A program made the position numbers and the translations under genes. A stretch of 64,000 nt of DNA from Siphonodentalium dalli. Its lineage: Eukaryota; Mollusca; Scaphopoda; Gadilida; Siphonodentaliidae. This document shows, piece by piece, positions 37,871-49,844 of this stretch (positions within the stretch are counted from its first letter, which is position 1; each line of letters starts with the position of its first letter). The notes under the pieces are model-generated. The model was not told where the DNA came from. It did not search any database and saw only the letters and a program-made list of their open reading frames with translations. The stretch covers positions 59,296,025 through 59,360,024 of the forward strand of contig CP136068.1 of the NCBI GenBank assembly GCA_032622095.1, read 5' to 3'.

Positions 37871-37899
37871 AACAAGAGTCCACATTTATTAGGACCTAC

Positions 37900-37979
37900 T
37901 TCATAAGTTTTTTCTTTTGTTTTGATGATAGTGACTTCAGGAACTGTACCTCAGGATCATCACCATCTTCCAGTAGTTT
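37900..37979 (-). CDS. CIR1: CIR1-like internal exon with DPEV-FLKSL block
   Basis: An 80-nt internal exon on the minus strand with acceptor gttttattcag and donor ATGAA|GTAGGT. It encodes KLLEDGDDPEV then QFLKSLSSKQKKKLM. This closely resembles the conserved CIR1 segment with EEDPEV, FLKSL, KQK and KLL-KL (family comparison from memory, not a database search). The exon starts at a codon boundary and ends two bases into a lysine codon, which the 7297-7391 exon completes, so the intron between them is about 30.5 kb. The N-terminal CIR1 exons (MGKSFANFM-type start, zinc knuckle with CHKWGH) were looked for on this strand up to 64000 and not found. They may lie beyond the window, or be missed by eye. 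Confidence 0.82.
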
Positions 37980-38880
37980 CTGAATAAAACAGAATAACTA
38001 GGTATACCTAAAGACTGTAAGATTCTACAACATGTGAAAGAATACTCTTCAGACAGAACTAGTGCTATTATAAATTCTATAATAGGTGACATCCGATTTG
38101 AATAGTCAGGGTTTGTGACCATTAGCCAATAAATAACCATGTTGGGAAACAGTACAGTGATCAATCACAAATTTGATAGATATAATGCCAACTGAGGGGC
38201 TGTGCTGTGCTGCACTTTATTTTTTATATTTCGATAAATACTCAATGGTATGACTAATAATTTAGTTGTTTCATAAAACTCATATAAACAACTGTTTTAG
38301 CTGTCCAAAAATTATCACGATTAGATTTGGCAAAACGAAGTTTCAGCCGATTGAAAGCTGGATACAGTCTCCATTTTATCAAATTTCTACAATTACGGGC
38401 GCCGCCATCTTGCTTCTCGTGACCTCTCGTTTCGCGTCAGGTCATATTGCCTTATATGGCTCATAAGTGACCTAAAAAGACAGTCAATGACTGTGGGTCG
38501 CTCACCAGACTGTAAAGACTGAGGAGACTGGAACTCTGAAGACTACAAGAGTCAGTACTTGAAAAAAATCACTTATGACAAGTAGTTCTAAACATGGATA
38601 TAGCTGGAGGTTCTCAGATGAGCAGGGCTCTTCACCTTGAAATTTCTAATTGCACACCACTGACAAATCTCCAACCTCTTACCTTTTAAAGAAGACAACC
38701 ATACCACAGTACTAAGTTCACAAAAAAACTTTTGCACATCCCTCTTAGGTTGAATTTTACAACTGGTACCAGTACTTCAAGCTCTCAAACTTTTGAAAAT
38801 TACCAACCTGACACCCCCATAAAGTTAAAATTTGTGGCCAATCGGTCCAACAGTTTAACCTGAAGTAGGAACATATGGAC
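37980..38880. other. Intron sequence, no gene recognised
   Basis: Upstream (minus strand) of the CIR1-like exon. No exon with convincing signals was found. Confidence 0.3.
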
Positions 38881-40000
38881 TGTTGATTTAAAAAAAAATA
38901 TTTTCTAAGTCGAAAAGCCCATAACTCTGAGAAAAATCATCGGATCAAACTCAAATTCGAACTTGACCTGTATCTTGATATGACTGATCCACATAAAAAC
39001 GGTATTTGCAATTAAAGGATCCAAACTTGAGATATCATCAGGAAAACGAAAAAAGTGAGAAATTTTATAAGTAAAACAAGTCGACCTCATGTCCGCCTCT
39101 AAGCGTCGGCTTGATACGACCGTTGTTTGCGCATATAAACCTGTATTTAGTGCTAGTAAACCTACATACAAAATTTAATTTCATTCAGTACACATTTACT
39201 AAAGTTATCATCCGGAAACCTCAAATTGGCAAAAATTCTAAGTCAAAAAGAGACATAACTCTGGTGAAAATTGGCGGGCGGAACCCGAATTCGAACATGA
39301 CCTGTGTTTTGCTGAGAGAAAGACACATACCAACTCTGGTTCAGATCAAATAATCCAAACTGGAGTTATCGGTCGGAAACCAAAAATGTTAACAGACGGT
39401 CAAATTCGAAGTTGAAAAAGGGCCGTAACTCATGTAAAAATAATTGGACGGAACCCATATTCGAACTTGGCCTGTATCTTTAGCTGGGAAATACACATAC
39501 CAACTTTGGTTCAGATCAAATAATCCAAACTGGAGTTATCGGTCGGAAACCAAAAATGTTAACAGACGGTCAAATTCTAAGTCGAAAAGGGGGCATAACT
39601 CTGGTGAAAATTGGCGGACGGAACCAGAATTCGAACTTGACCTGTCTTTTCTGCTAGTAAACCCACATACCAAATTTAATTTAATTTGGTTCACTCTAAC
39701 TAAAGTTATCATCCGAAAACCTCGACGGACAGACGGACGGACGCACACACAGGCTGATTATAATAGTCCTCCGAACCCATTGGGTCAGCGGACAAAAAGG
39801 GCCACAACTCTCGCAAAAATGGGCGGAGCATACCCAAATTCGAAAATGACCTGTACATAGGGCTGATAAACTCACATACCAAATTTGGTTCAGATATGAT
39901 CACACAAACTGAAGTTATCATCCGGAAACCAGAAAATTACAAGATTCTAAGTAAAACAAGGAGTACGCATCTAAGATGCTTTTGTCAAGTTTTTTGGCAG
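38880..40000 (+). repeat. Family D core units, mixed
   Basis: About six diverged units with GGGCATAACTCTGGTGAAAA, AATTCGAACTTGACCTGT and CATACCAAATTT, plus one block identical in type to the 36600-37080 cores. A short GGACAGACGGACGG run is at about 39725. Open frames here are artefacts of the repeats. Confidence 0.6.
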
Positions 40001-40009
40001 TCGAACCAA

Positions 40010-40662
40010 ACTGCCAATAAGGTGCACAACTCCGGGAAAAAAAGTTGGACGGTGGTATATTATTGCAATAGACCTATATACCAAATATCAATTGAATCCG
40101 TTAATATTTCATTGAGTTATCGCACTAACGGTGATAAAATTGTGATTAAAATAGACAAACTAAGACCCATAACTCCGGAATTTTTTTTCGAACAAACCAG
40201 GTTTTCAAACTCGTCCGAGATATTGTTGCAATAGACTCATATACCAAATATTGTTTAAATCGGTTAATATTTCATTGAGTTATCACGCTAACGGTGATAA
40301 CATTGCTAAAAATAGACAAACTAAGACCCATAACTCTGCAAAAAAAAAATTCGGACAAACCTAGTTTTCGAACTCATCCGAGATATTGTTGCAGGAGACT
40401 CATACACCAAATATTGTTGAAATCGGTTAATATTTCATCGAGTTATCGCGCTAACGGTGATAAAATTGCTAAAAATAGACAAACTAAGACCCATAACTCC
40501 GGATTTTTTTTTCGGACAAACCTGGTTTTCGAACTCGTCCGAGATATTGTTGCAAGAGTCTCATATACCAAATATTGTTGAAATTGGTTAATATTTGTGT
40601 GAGTTATCGCGCTATCGGTGAAAAACTTAACTAAAAACCATCTAAGATGGATAACTCTTGTA
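40010..40662 (+). repeat. Tandem core units of about 150 bp
   Basis: Three to four units with AAACTAAGACCCATAACTCC, TCGAACTCGTCCGAGATATT, ATATACCAAATATTGTTGAA and GAGTTATCGCGCTAACGGTG. Confidence 0.7.
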
Positions 40663-40843
40663 AACGAGAGGCCGATCACGATCGGCAGATGTTAACCCAT
40701 CCCTTGGCAATAGTAAATTACTATGATCGGATTCACAAATGAGAGTTATGATGTTGAATTATAGAGTATACTGTTATGTACTATTATAGACAAATGTACA
40801 TAAAACAAATTATTGGAATTTATGGGTCACTCGCATTTATATA
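40663..40843 (+). repeat. Family C 5' end and flank
   Basis: GAGAGGCCGATCACGATCGG then CAGATGTTAACCCATCCCTT. It contains the palindrome GCCGATCACGATCGGC. It matches 16320-16495 closely. Confidence 0.6.
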
Positions 40844-41486
40844 GGTGACACTCCAGTTTCTGCAGGGATTGGTGCAAAAATAAGGGGGGCATCAATTCAA
40901 TAAAAAATAACTGAAATGTGATCCCACAAGACATATACAATGTATATATACCTGGGTTGAGCACATACTAGGCTTAAAGATTTTGGTACAGAATTGTCAT
41001 TTTAATGGGGGTAGCAAGAGTTATGCCCCCTGATTGTGTGCCTGAAAAATGAAATTTGGATGCAAAAATGGCCAAAATAAGCGTATTTCAAGCCCGTGGG
41101 ACACAAAAACCAGAAAATCTATGGTATAGCCGCCTATGTTGTCGGGAAGAACACTGTTTCCTCACAATAATATCAATAAATTTCAAACTTCTCACCACTG
41201 TAATTTAAAAAAATATATTTTTCATGCAGATGACAAATTTTAGGTGCTAAAAAGTCACGCTGATGTCTGGAGCCACTGTTTCGCAGAAATCGCTACTACT
41301 TCATACTGGTGGGGTCAAGGTCACCTGAAACAATATTTTTCAAAACTCAAAGACATCCTCTAAAAATCCACAAATTCATAACTAACCTTCTTTCAATAAA
41401 CATACCACACCCATGGTGACAGAAAACACTGGTACTCTATTCTAAGAAATTTACCCCTACTGATCATTCGAAACTGGAGTGTCACC
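40844..41486. mobile_element. 643-bp MITE with ATA duplication
   Basis: Perfect 17-bp inverted ends (GGTGACACTCCAGTTTC), flanked by ATA at 40841-40843 and 41487-41489. The related locus at about 16490-16500 reads straight through (AATATAAGAGAATGGAC) and provides the empty site. It contains no coding frame. Confidence 0.82.
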
Positions 41487-43640
41487 ATAAGAAAATGCAC
41501 TGGTACAGGATCTGTAATGCTGCACCACCACAGCCTTGGGTTAAATGTGAAAAAGGTGACCTGGACATGGAATACTTGGGTTAAGAGAGTCCAATTCAAG
41601 TTTACAATGATAATATCTCAAATTCTACCAACAACACCCATCAAAATAAAGACACCTCATTAATATCCCATTAATATCAATTATATAGCAGAGATTTCAA
41701 CAAATCACAGACTGTTTATATTGATGCTGACATCTCTATTAATGCAATAACATTATAATGACCTCAGACCATCTGTAGAGTTATATTATCAGCTGTGCAA
41801 TGCAGCATCCAACAAACTTTCAAAGCACTGTTTTATCAGGAAATCTTTCACAGACTGTCCATCATAATTAACTGGTCTGTGGAATACAGTCTATCACAAA
41901 ATAAATAACATTCTATTAACCAGTGGCAGTACACTCCAATATTGTGAACTACACATGTGTTCAGATATCAGGAGGTTTATATGACAACTTCCACAGAAAA
42001 TGGCATAATTAACTCCCACCCACCCAATTTTCAAATAAGTTCATACCATTGACCTAAAAATGTTGGCATATCATTTTAACCCTTTACCCAACAGTAATAT
42101 GTCTAACGTCATTACCCACACCAACACTGATAGGAGAGAACGTCGTCACCCCAGCCAACATAACTTTCTGGTAACGTCAAAGTTATAGGAAAAAATGTAT
42201 TATTAAATCTTATGGTGGCTCTTGTTTATCTGCAAGAATGGTTTTTTTTATTTTAATTAATTGGTAACAATTGATTTTATATTTATGAAAGTCAAGTCTC
42301 CCCCCCATTGGCAATGTGCAATTTTTTTAATTTAATTCATACTACATCCTTAGTATGGGAAGAGCAGGTAAGATGGCTTGTTTGATCATATATTCCATCT
42401 GGAGATGGACAACAAGGAGACACTATGGAGTTGGTAAGTATCTTTCCGGATTTTTCTTGACCCTGATTCGTTGCATAGAATTAAAATCAATTTCACATTG
42501 AAATGTATCAGATTCTGAATTTTATTGCTGTAATTTCAGCTGGTAATTTCCGAAAATTTATCGTATTATTGTGTTCAATTTATCAACAGAAATATTGCAA
42601 AACAAAAAACGCCCGAGATCTGGTTGTGTACGGTACTGCGTGAGACAACACAGTCGCCATAATTTCTTTACTGTTAGCAATCACTTTCAAATAAAAAAAA
42701 TGAGATCGTTTTGCAGTGCATTCCTTTAAATTTTCACATCTACATGTGCACCAATCACTCTAGTTCATGTCCACATGAATGCGTACCATAATTTGACATC
42801 GTTAAAAAAAATTATTCCCCATTATATATTGCATATATAAACATATAAATTTGCAAAACAGAAAACGTCGTCGATTGAGTTGTGTATTACGTAAGACGAT
42901 AAGGCAACACAGTTGCCGTACTTTCTTTACTGTTAGCAATCACTTTCTAATAAAATAATGAGATCGTTAAATATAATTATCCCCAATATTTTATCAACAA
43001 AAACACCGCGAAGATTTTGTATGAAGTTTGACGTTGTAACCTCGATTTCCCGAATTACCTTCACTTTTCCACAATCACTAGCAAAGTGTTAACCAACTTC
43101 TATTTATTTGCATTTAATAATGTACCAACGAAATTCAATAAAATGTGGAAATGCATTGTGAAATTGATTCCAGTATTGTAAAAATCTGATTAACTGTTGT
43201 TGACACGTGATCACAAATAGTAACCAATGTAAACAAAACACAAGCCATGATCGTGAGGATACAGAAATAAGATGAGCAGCGTCGACGTAAATACTCGACA
43301 ATTACTCCGTGTGTCATGTATAAAAAAAGACATAAAAACAGCATTAATAGACTAAAATTTCAATTTTTTAAATCATAGGTTAGAAGTTGAAATGCTATTC
43401 AGTAACAATATAATGTTTAATATGTCGGAATAGAAACATTTTTTTCCATACAAGCAGCTAATTTTGGGCACCAGAAGTTTCTCGGATTGCGCCAAAACCG
43501 CACGAAACGCCTTTGTGAAAACCAGATATATTTTGGTTTGATTGGGCTGATTTACGCGAAAGCAATTATATCGTCGCTTTGTTTACGTCGCAGGTGCCCG
43601 CTTAGGATTATAATGGAATTTAATAGAATTTAATTGTTTC
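41487..43640. other. Intron-like sequence with a tandem duplication
   Basis: No supported gene. A segment with TTTCTTTACTGTTAGCAATC and AACACAGT occurs twice (about 42595-42720 and 42845-42970). TTAACCCTTTACCC at 42076-42089 resembles a piggyBac-type terminus but has no partner. Confidence 0.35.
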
Positions 43641-43909
43641 GAATGTGCGTTTCTTTCAACTTCCATTCGCCAGATGCGTTCGAAAACATAATCAAGGTAC
43701 ACTTCATATCAGACACTTGGTTAATTAAATCCACATAAGACTTATTTTTATAATTTTTATGACTTTTCTCGAGGCCACAAGCGACCGGAAATGAAAACTT
43801 TGCCCCACATGTTATTTTTATGAAACGACGTATTTTGTTTGTACCTTTCTTGTCGATGTGTTTTCAATGCCATGGTGGCCAGATACAAATATTTCCAAAG
43901 GAGATTTAG

Positions 43910-44530
43910 ACTGAATTGGACGACTAGTGCAAATTTGGAGTCATTCAATGACAATGTGGCGAAGCAGTGCATCGAAAATGTCCACGTTAATGGAAGATTG
44001 TTTGTTGCTCGCCAGACCATATCATATGGGAAGAGAATCCAGAAATTGCTGCACCTGCTCGCACACCAAGTATAAAAATGATCTGTATATCTTGTAACAG
44101 AGCAAGAGGACTCGTGAATTTTTTCCACACAGTGCATGATCCAGCAGTACATAAATGATCACGATGTGAATAGCACACATACAAATTTTGTGGACCGATG
44201 CACATTTTGATTGATTCAGAGTTACTCGGTGATTGATAGTGACTCAGTGATTCACAGTGACAATGGGGTGATTCAGTGCATCTAAGCAGTGGCGAAGTGA
44301 TAATGCGGCGATTCGCCGGCGAAGCATTGCATCGAAAATGTCCACATTTATGGAAAATTGTTTTGCTCGCCAGACCAGATAGGGAAGAGAATTCTGAAAT
44401 GACTGCACCTGCTCGCCCATCAAGTAAAAATATATCTTGCAACAGAGAGCTAGAGGACTAGTGAAATTGTTCCACACAGCGCACGATCGGGCAGAACATA
44501 AATTATTACAATGTGAAGCACACATAGTCA
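43910..44530 (+). repeat. Two tandem copies of about 300 bp
   Basis: GCATCGAAAATGTCCAC, TTGCTCGCCAGACCA, CTGCACCTGCTCGC and TTCCACACAG occur in the same order at about 43970-44145 and 44325-44480. Confidence 0.65.
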
Positions 44531-44544
44531 TACAAAATTAAATT

Positions 44545-44698
44545 TCTTCTTAAGGAATATTCTTATTGCGCTTAAGCGCAATTAGATCTTCCCTTATTGC
44601 TTAAGCGCAATAAGAGATTCCTTGCGCAATAAGAGATTCCTTATTGCGCTTGCGCAATAAGGGATTCCTTATTGCGCTTAAGCTCAATTATTTATTAA
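44545..44698. repeat. Palindromic cluster of TTATTGCGCTTAAGCGCAAT units
   Basis: Five or six partly overlapping inverted units built from TTATTGCGCTTAAGCGCAAT and AAGAGATTCCTT. Confidence 0.7.
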
Positions 44699-45339
44699 AT
44701 GTCAATTTGGCTTCCCATACATCGGAAGCACCATCTTCTCCATGCTCCATTCACATTATCTTGACGAACCGCACTAATAATCAGCCGGCCTTTTAATAAT
44801 TTAGAGAGTTTTGAAATATTATACAATATAGCAATTACCTCAATTAGCCATATGATGGAAATGGCCACACAATTGCCAAAAATTCCCAGCAGCATGGACC
44901 CTGGATCACATGATTTGGGCAACTTTTATTAGCCAATATCACGATAAACATGAATATAGTTCCTTGGAGAAAATTGTATGATATAAGTATGCAAGGGAAA
45001 ATCGGCTCACAACAGTCGCCAAATCATGTAATCTAGGGTTCTTAACACTTACGCCTATTTGCTGACGGACACCCAGTGACGTGGCTGTGCTACTCCTCAA
45101 TGATGTGATTTGATGTGTTTATTTTTCACAATTGTGTGTGTGTGTAAACTTGTGAATCGTTGCTGTCGTCAAAATACGAAATTATGAAAATAAACAATTC
45201 TCAAAATTAAGCTGTTGTTGATAAATCATTACCAAAACCCTCCCAGCATGTTCTTCAATCCATATTCCCCTCTAATAATTCCTCTTTTTTTTATCGTATT
45301 GCTATTGATATGTATGTATTTGGTTGATTGGAAATATAA

Positions 45340-45780
45340 ATGAGAGGCCGATCACGATCGGCAGATGTTTAACCCATACCTTGGCGATAGTGATTAGCTA
45401 TTTTCAGCTTGGACGCTAAAATCCTATCTAAAAGGGCCATAATTCTGTTAATTAATTCTATCTGTATTTTGCGCTGAGAAACTCACATTCAAAATTTGGT
45501 TTCAATCAGATAAATTTGTTTTGAGTTATTGCGGCATGCGTGAATTCTAAGTCGAAGAAGGGCCATAACTCCGTAAAAAAAATACTGATCGAACCCACAA
45601 TCGAACTCGAACTTGGGCTGAGAAACACATATACAAAATTTGGTTCAGATCGAATAAAAAATGTTTGCGTTATCGCACCATGCATAAATTGTCCATGGAC
45701 AGACAGACGGACAAATGACTAGTGGTCAATCCAGACGTCGAACCTATGTGTACCATACTATGGTATGGGTACACATAAAA
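45340..45780 (+). mobile_element. Family C element, complete ends
   Basis: 5' GAGAGGCCGATCACGATCGG then CAGATGTTTAACCCAT. Cores have AAGGGCCATAACTCC. GGACAGACAGACGGAC is followed by GGTCAATCCAGACGTCGAAC, the hairpin TACCATACTATGGTA, and GGGTACACATAAAAA. Confidence 0.7.
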
Positions 45781-46559
45781 ATCAAAATAAATGAATCAAT
45801 CAATAGGGGCAAAGAGTGTGTCAAAATAATCCAACATAAAATGAGATATATCAGAAAACAAGTATTTCTGTTAAAATATCATGAATGTTGAATAGTTAAT
45901 TTTTAACAACAAAAATCCATGTAAGTGAAGGAGGAGAAACCTGGAGATATAATATAATGAATAAATTGTCAATATAATATAGCCAGTACAATTGATGACC
46001 AGGGCTAATAATTCTAACTCTATACAATTAGTGGACTGTACCAGGTATGTATGTCACTTGAATATTTCTTTGATAGGTTATCACTGGAGAGATACAAGTG
46101 TATAGACAGCAGACACCAGATACCTATGTGCAGTAGTGAGGTGTGAGATCAGATTATAGGAATGTGAGACTTTATAAAAATAAACAAACAATGCACACAG
46201 CCCAGATGCTGACACTGAGGTTAGCTTCTGTGAGTACAGCTGCATTATTGGCTTGTTGATAAACATTTATCCCCAGTGTTATTTGTCTGTCTCCAACTAG
46301 CACTGGCCAAGAGGGAATGTTATCATTATATTTCTAATAGAGTTGTCCACCACTCCACCATATGGCTATTAAAATAGCTTTGGGATTACAGGTATATGTA
46401 AAACAAATGTAGTCTCAACTTTGCATATTGGATATTCACATGATAATTTATTGATAGCATTATATTAAATGCAACTATTACAATAAAATTTGCATACAGG
46501 ACATCACACCTAATTAATGTTTAAAACTATCAAATAGTGTTCATTAATAACCCTGGTTC

Positions 46560-47117
46560 AAGAGTATAAGGGTTAATTAACCAAAACCAAAATCCATACA
46601 GATGAAGAGAGTGCTAAGGAAAACCTAGGTACCATAAGAAATATGAGGTAAATCAGAAGAAACATATTTTACTTATTGCTTTGGATGGCAGTCTGTGAAA
46701 GGGTTAATTATTTCTAAACCAATCGATACCAAAAACTATACAGGTGAGGGGTGTGTCATCATAAACCTACATTTCAAATATGAACAGAATCGGACAAAAA
46801 CCACTTTGGTTATTGCATCGGATAGCACATGCCCATGTGTGGATGCAAAGTGTTAATAATTTCTAAACCGATCAATCGATCTATACCAAAAACTATACAG
46901 GTGAGGGGTGTGTCATTGTAAACATGCACATGACATTTGAACATGATCCGATAAAAGATACTCCAGTAATCGAATCGGATAGCAAGTGTCTACGGACAGA
47001 CGGCCAGACGGACAGACGGACGGACGGACAGACAGACAGACGGACGGACGAACGACGGATGGTTTATCCGGACGTCGGCATTATGTGTACCATACATGGT
47101 ATGGGTACACATAAAAA
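46560..47117 (+). mobile_element. Family C-like element with long GGAC run
   Basis: Two core units with TTATTTCTAAACCAATCGAT and AAAACTATACAGGTGAGGGG. The tetranucleotide run is at 46992-47055, then TATCCGGACGTCGGCATTAT and TACCATACATGGTATGGGTA with CACATAAAAA. Confidence 0.65.
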
Positions 47118-47665
47118 GGATGATGTTCAGTAAAACACGAACGAAAATATTAAATTGATTAAATTCTAAGATTTAATTCGGCGTTGCGGCTATTGATTGG
47201 GATTTGTGAATTGTGATTACTACTCACAATTCTATTCACTCGCGAAAATGTGACGAAATTGACACGTATATATATTGTAGCCATGCAATGATGCAATCTC
47301 TTATTCTTTTCAAAAGCAGTGCGACGGCCTTCGTGTACATGTATATGAATAGAATCCCATTGTTGAAGATTGTTGATAAAATCATAAAAAGACAGGTTTC
47401 CTGCAAAAATATTTTATTTTTAATTAAATTAAATAGTATATATACAGTCAGAGTTATATTTAACAGAGACATATATTTTATATAAGCCAAAAAATATAGC
47501 GAGAGGCCTCATCTAACCTGCAGCAGGGATTAGGCTATGGATTTTGTACCATGAATACATGTTGGTGAGGATATTCAAAATAACATTCTCATGTTACATT
47601 AAAAAGCTACATGTATGTATTAATTTTAATCACTAACTGGAAGTTGTCGATTCAGAATAATCATG

Positions 47666-48006
47666 TTAAAGGTACTCAATCCAATTCGATGGTCCCCATA
47701 TAATCAGATTCCGACAACAACATTTTTAGAAATCAGTTATCAGAATCAATTAATTGCCCAAAAATAATGCTATTAACCACAGTCAATTAACTAAATTATA
47801 AAATTGCCCAAAACATTTTATCATCATGTTGTTATCCATCTCCATCTGCAATTTGGTCCGAGCTAATCAACTCTTTTAATACTGGGCCACTAATAAGTCT
47901 CGATGGTGAAAAATAATAGATTTCAAAAATTGATATCTGATAACTCTGAGCTTGTAGGTGGGTTCCTCGACTCATATAAAATTTATTTACCCCCCCCCCC
48001 CCCCCC
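47666..48006. mobile_element. Truncated relative of the 51797-52234 MITE
   Basis: TTAA (47666-47669), then AGGTACTCAATCC, with GATAACTCTGAGCTTG and GGTGGGTTCCTCGAC later, as in the 51797-52234 arms. It ends at a poly-C run (about 47991-48006). Confidence 0.5.
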
Positions 48007-48124
48007 GAATCCAAATAAATATTAAATTAAATTAGGGCGCTTAATCGGATTACGCATATTTAAATACCGTATAGTATACAAATATGCATAATGTCATAAG
48101 ACATACATAACACTAACCAATACA

Positions 48125-48735
48125 ACCATCATCCGTTACACATATACATGTATGCAGCATGGTAAACATGGGACCAGGGAGTTTCGTGGATGACCCAGTC
48201 ATTGACGATACCCATGTAAACTCTGCTACATGTAAAGTAAATGTATATCTGCTGTGGTTGAATTGTAGGGTTTAGTAGTCAGGTAATTATTAATTGCATA
48301 AATATTCAGTATCACTTCAGTACCATTGTAACATTTGTTGCTATTATCATGAAAGCCACATGCATGTGCCATGTATTTATTAATTTAATCACTGACCGTG
48401 GTCGACCCAGCATAATCATTTTAGATACCAAGAGTATAACTGGTGTTTACCTTTAAATTGTTTAGGCGGAAAATAAAATAAATCCCAAATATGGGGATAA
48501 TTATGCTACAATATATACATGTACATTTTACCAAACACATTTGTGCCATCAAAATCTGTGGCATAAGTGACAGAAACCACTTCATACCACTAACCATCAT
48601 TCAGTTATACATATATGCAGCAGGGTAAACATGGGACTGGTCAGGGAGTTTCATGGATGACCCAGTCATTGACGGTAACCATTGTAAACTCTGCTACTGC
48701 ACATGTATATTGGTTGTGGTTGCATTAATGGGTTA
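48125..48735 (+). repeat. Duplicated segment, about 470 bp apart
   Basis: GGTAAACATGGGAC, GGGAGTTTC, TGGATGACCCAGTCATTGAC and GTAAACTCTGCTAC occur at about 48160-48235 and 48625-48700. Confidence 0.65.
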
Positions 48736-48798
48736 GAGCATGGTCAGTAAAAGTAGATATTATAAAATATTTAAATTTAAAATGAGTGCGCCACTTTG

Positions 48799-48905
48799 AA
48801 TGAAAGTGTCAATGACACTGTAGCTCAACTTACACAGGGATAATTTCATGTTTGTCAATGGAGCAAATAGGAATTTAGAAAGTTGAAATGTGCAAGTACA
48901 TGTAA
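48799..48905 (+). mobile_element. Solitary family A left end
   Basis: AATGAAAGTGTCAATGACAC then TGTAGCTCAACTTACACAGG and GATAATTTCATG, with no cores after it. Confidence 0.62.
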
Positions 48906-49844
48906 GGCCAAACTAATGTGAATACGTGTTACTGGTAAAAGGTATTAAAAGGGCAATTATATTTATTTTATATATATTTTTGTTAGAGGTGACCAAACGG
49001 TTGAACCATCAGAGCTGAAAATGTTTAGATACATGCACTTATGGGTAATTTGACATGTGAATCACATTAGAAAGGCCCTGTTGAAATAAGATGTCTTCAA
49101 ATGGCACCAATAACTAATTTAACTAAATAATTATACCAAAAATGGCTGCAATCTGGTCAGTGACAATTGAAACATGGATACATATGATATCTATATCGAA
49201 GCGTATTTTTAAAGTGGCCCATTCATTTTAAAATTAAATGTTCTTAAATTTATAGTTCTACTTGTTTTAGCAACCCGCCCCCTGGTAGTGTACTGAAAGT
49301 AGAATCACGTGCATTTAACATGCAATAAATGCAAAGGGGCGGGGTCAATATAATTCATCATCGACCCCCCAACATGCACTATCAGGGCATGCACTCTCAA
49401 ATAGTCCTGGTGGTGAGCACCTCCCTGGACCTAACTATAAATGTCCCAAAAACTAGGCATACACTGATTGTATCAGTTATTTCATATCTCATTTTTCGGT
49501 TTTCAGTCAAATATGGTGACTCAATCCACAATTCCACATGCCATTGATGCACAGGATAAATGCATCAAATTATTACAGCTCGAAAAATTACTATTACTGA
49601 TCAATAGCAAAGTTCATTCCGAGACCAGAAACAAATTTGGAGAGTCTACTCACTATATATCGAGCGGTATTGTCAGACTTGATGTATTATTTGCAGTCTC
49701 ATTTGACATACATATACATCTTTATATGTAGTACTCAACCACTAAACTGCATGATATAGTTTTGATCAAAGTGCAGTGAAGTGAAATAGGCGAATTAGTT
49801 TTGAATGATCTGTACTCCATATATACTGGAGCCAGGGAGTGCAA
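48906..49844. other. No gene recognised
   Basis: Two frames of 72 and 87 codons (49329-49547, 49468-49731) lack recognisable motifs or splice signals. Confidence 0.3.

Noticed and set aside
39444-39860. 138-codon plus-strand frame
   Set aside because: Made of family D core units with period near a multiple of three; no protein motif.
42354-42440. First exon of a plus-strand gene (ATGGGAAGAGCAG|GTAAGA and ATGGACAACAAGG...|GTAAGT)
   Set aside because: Good donor-like sequences but very short, no following exon found, and no recognisable peptide.
43757-44152. 131-codon minus-strand frame as a gene
   Set aside because: It overlaps a tandem duplication in which the second copy does not keep the frame.
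46700-46716. AAAGGGTTAA as a piggyBac end
   Set aside because: It lies within a family C-like core unit. The next unit reads AAAGTGTTAA at the same place, so it is a chance match.
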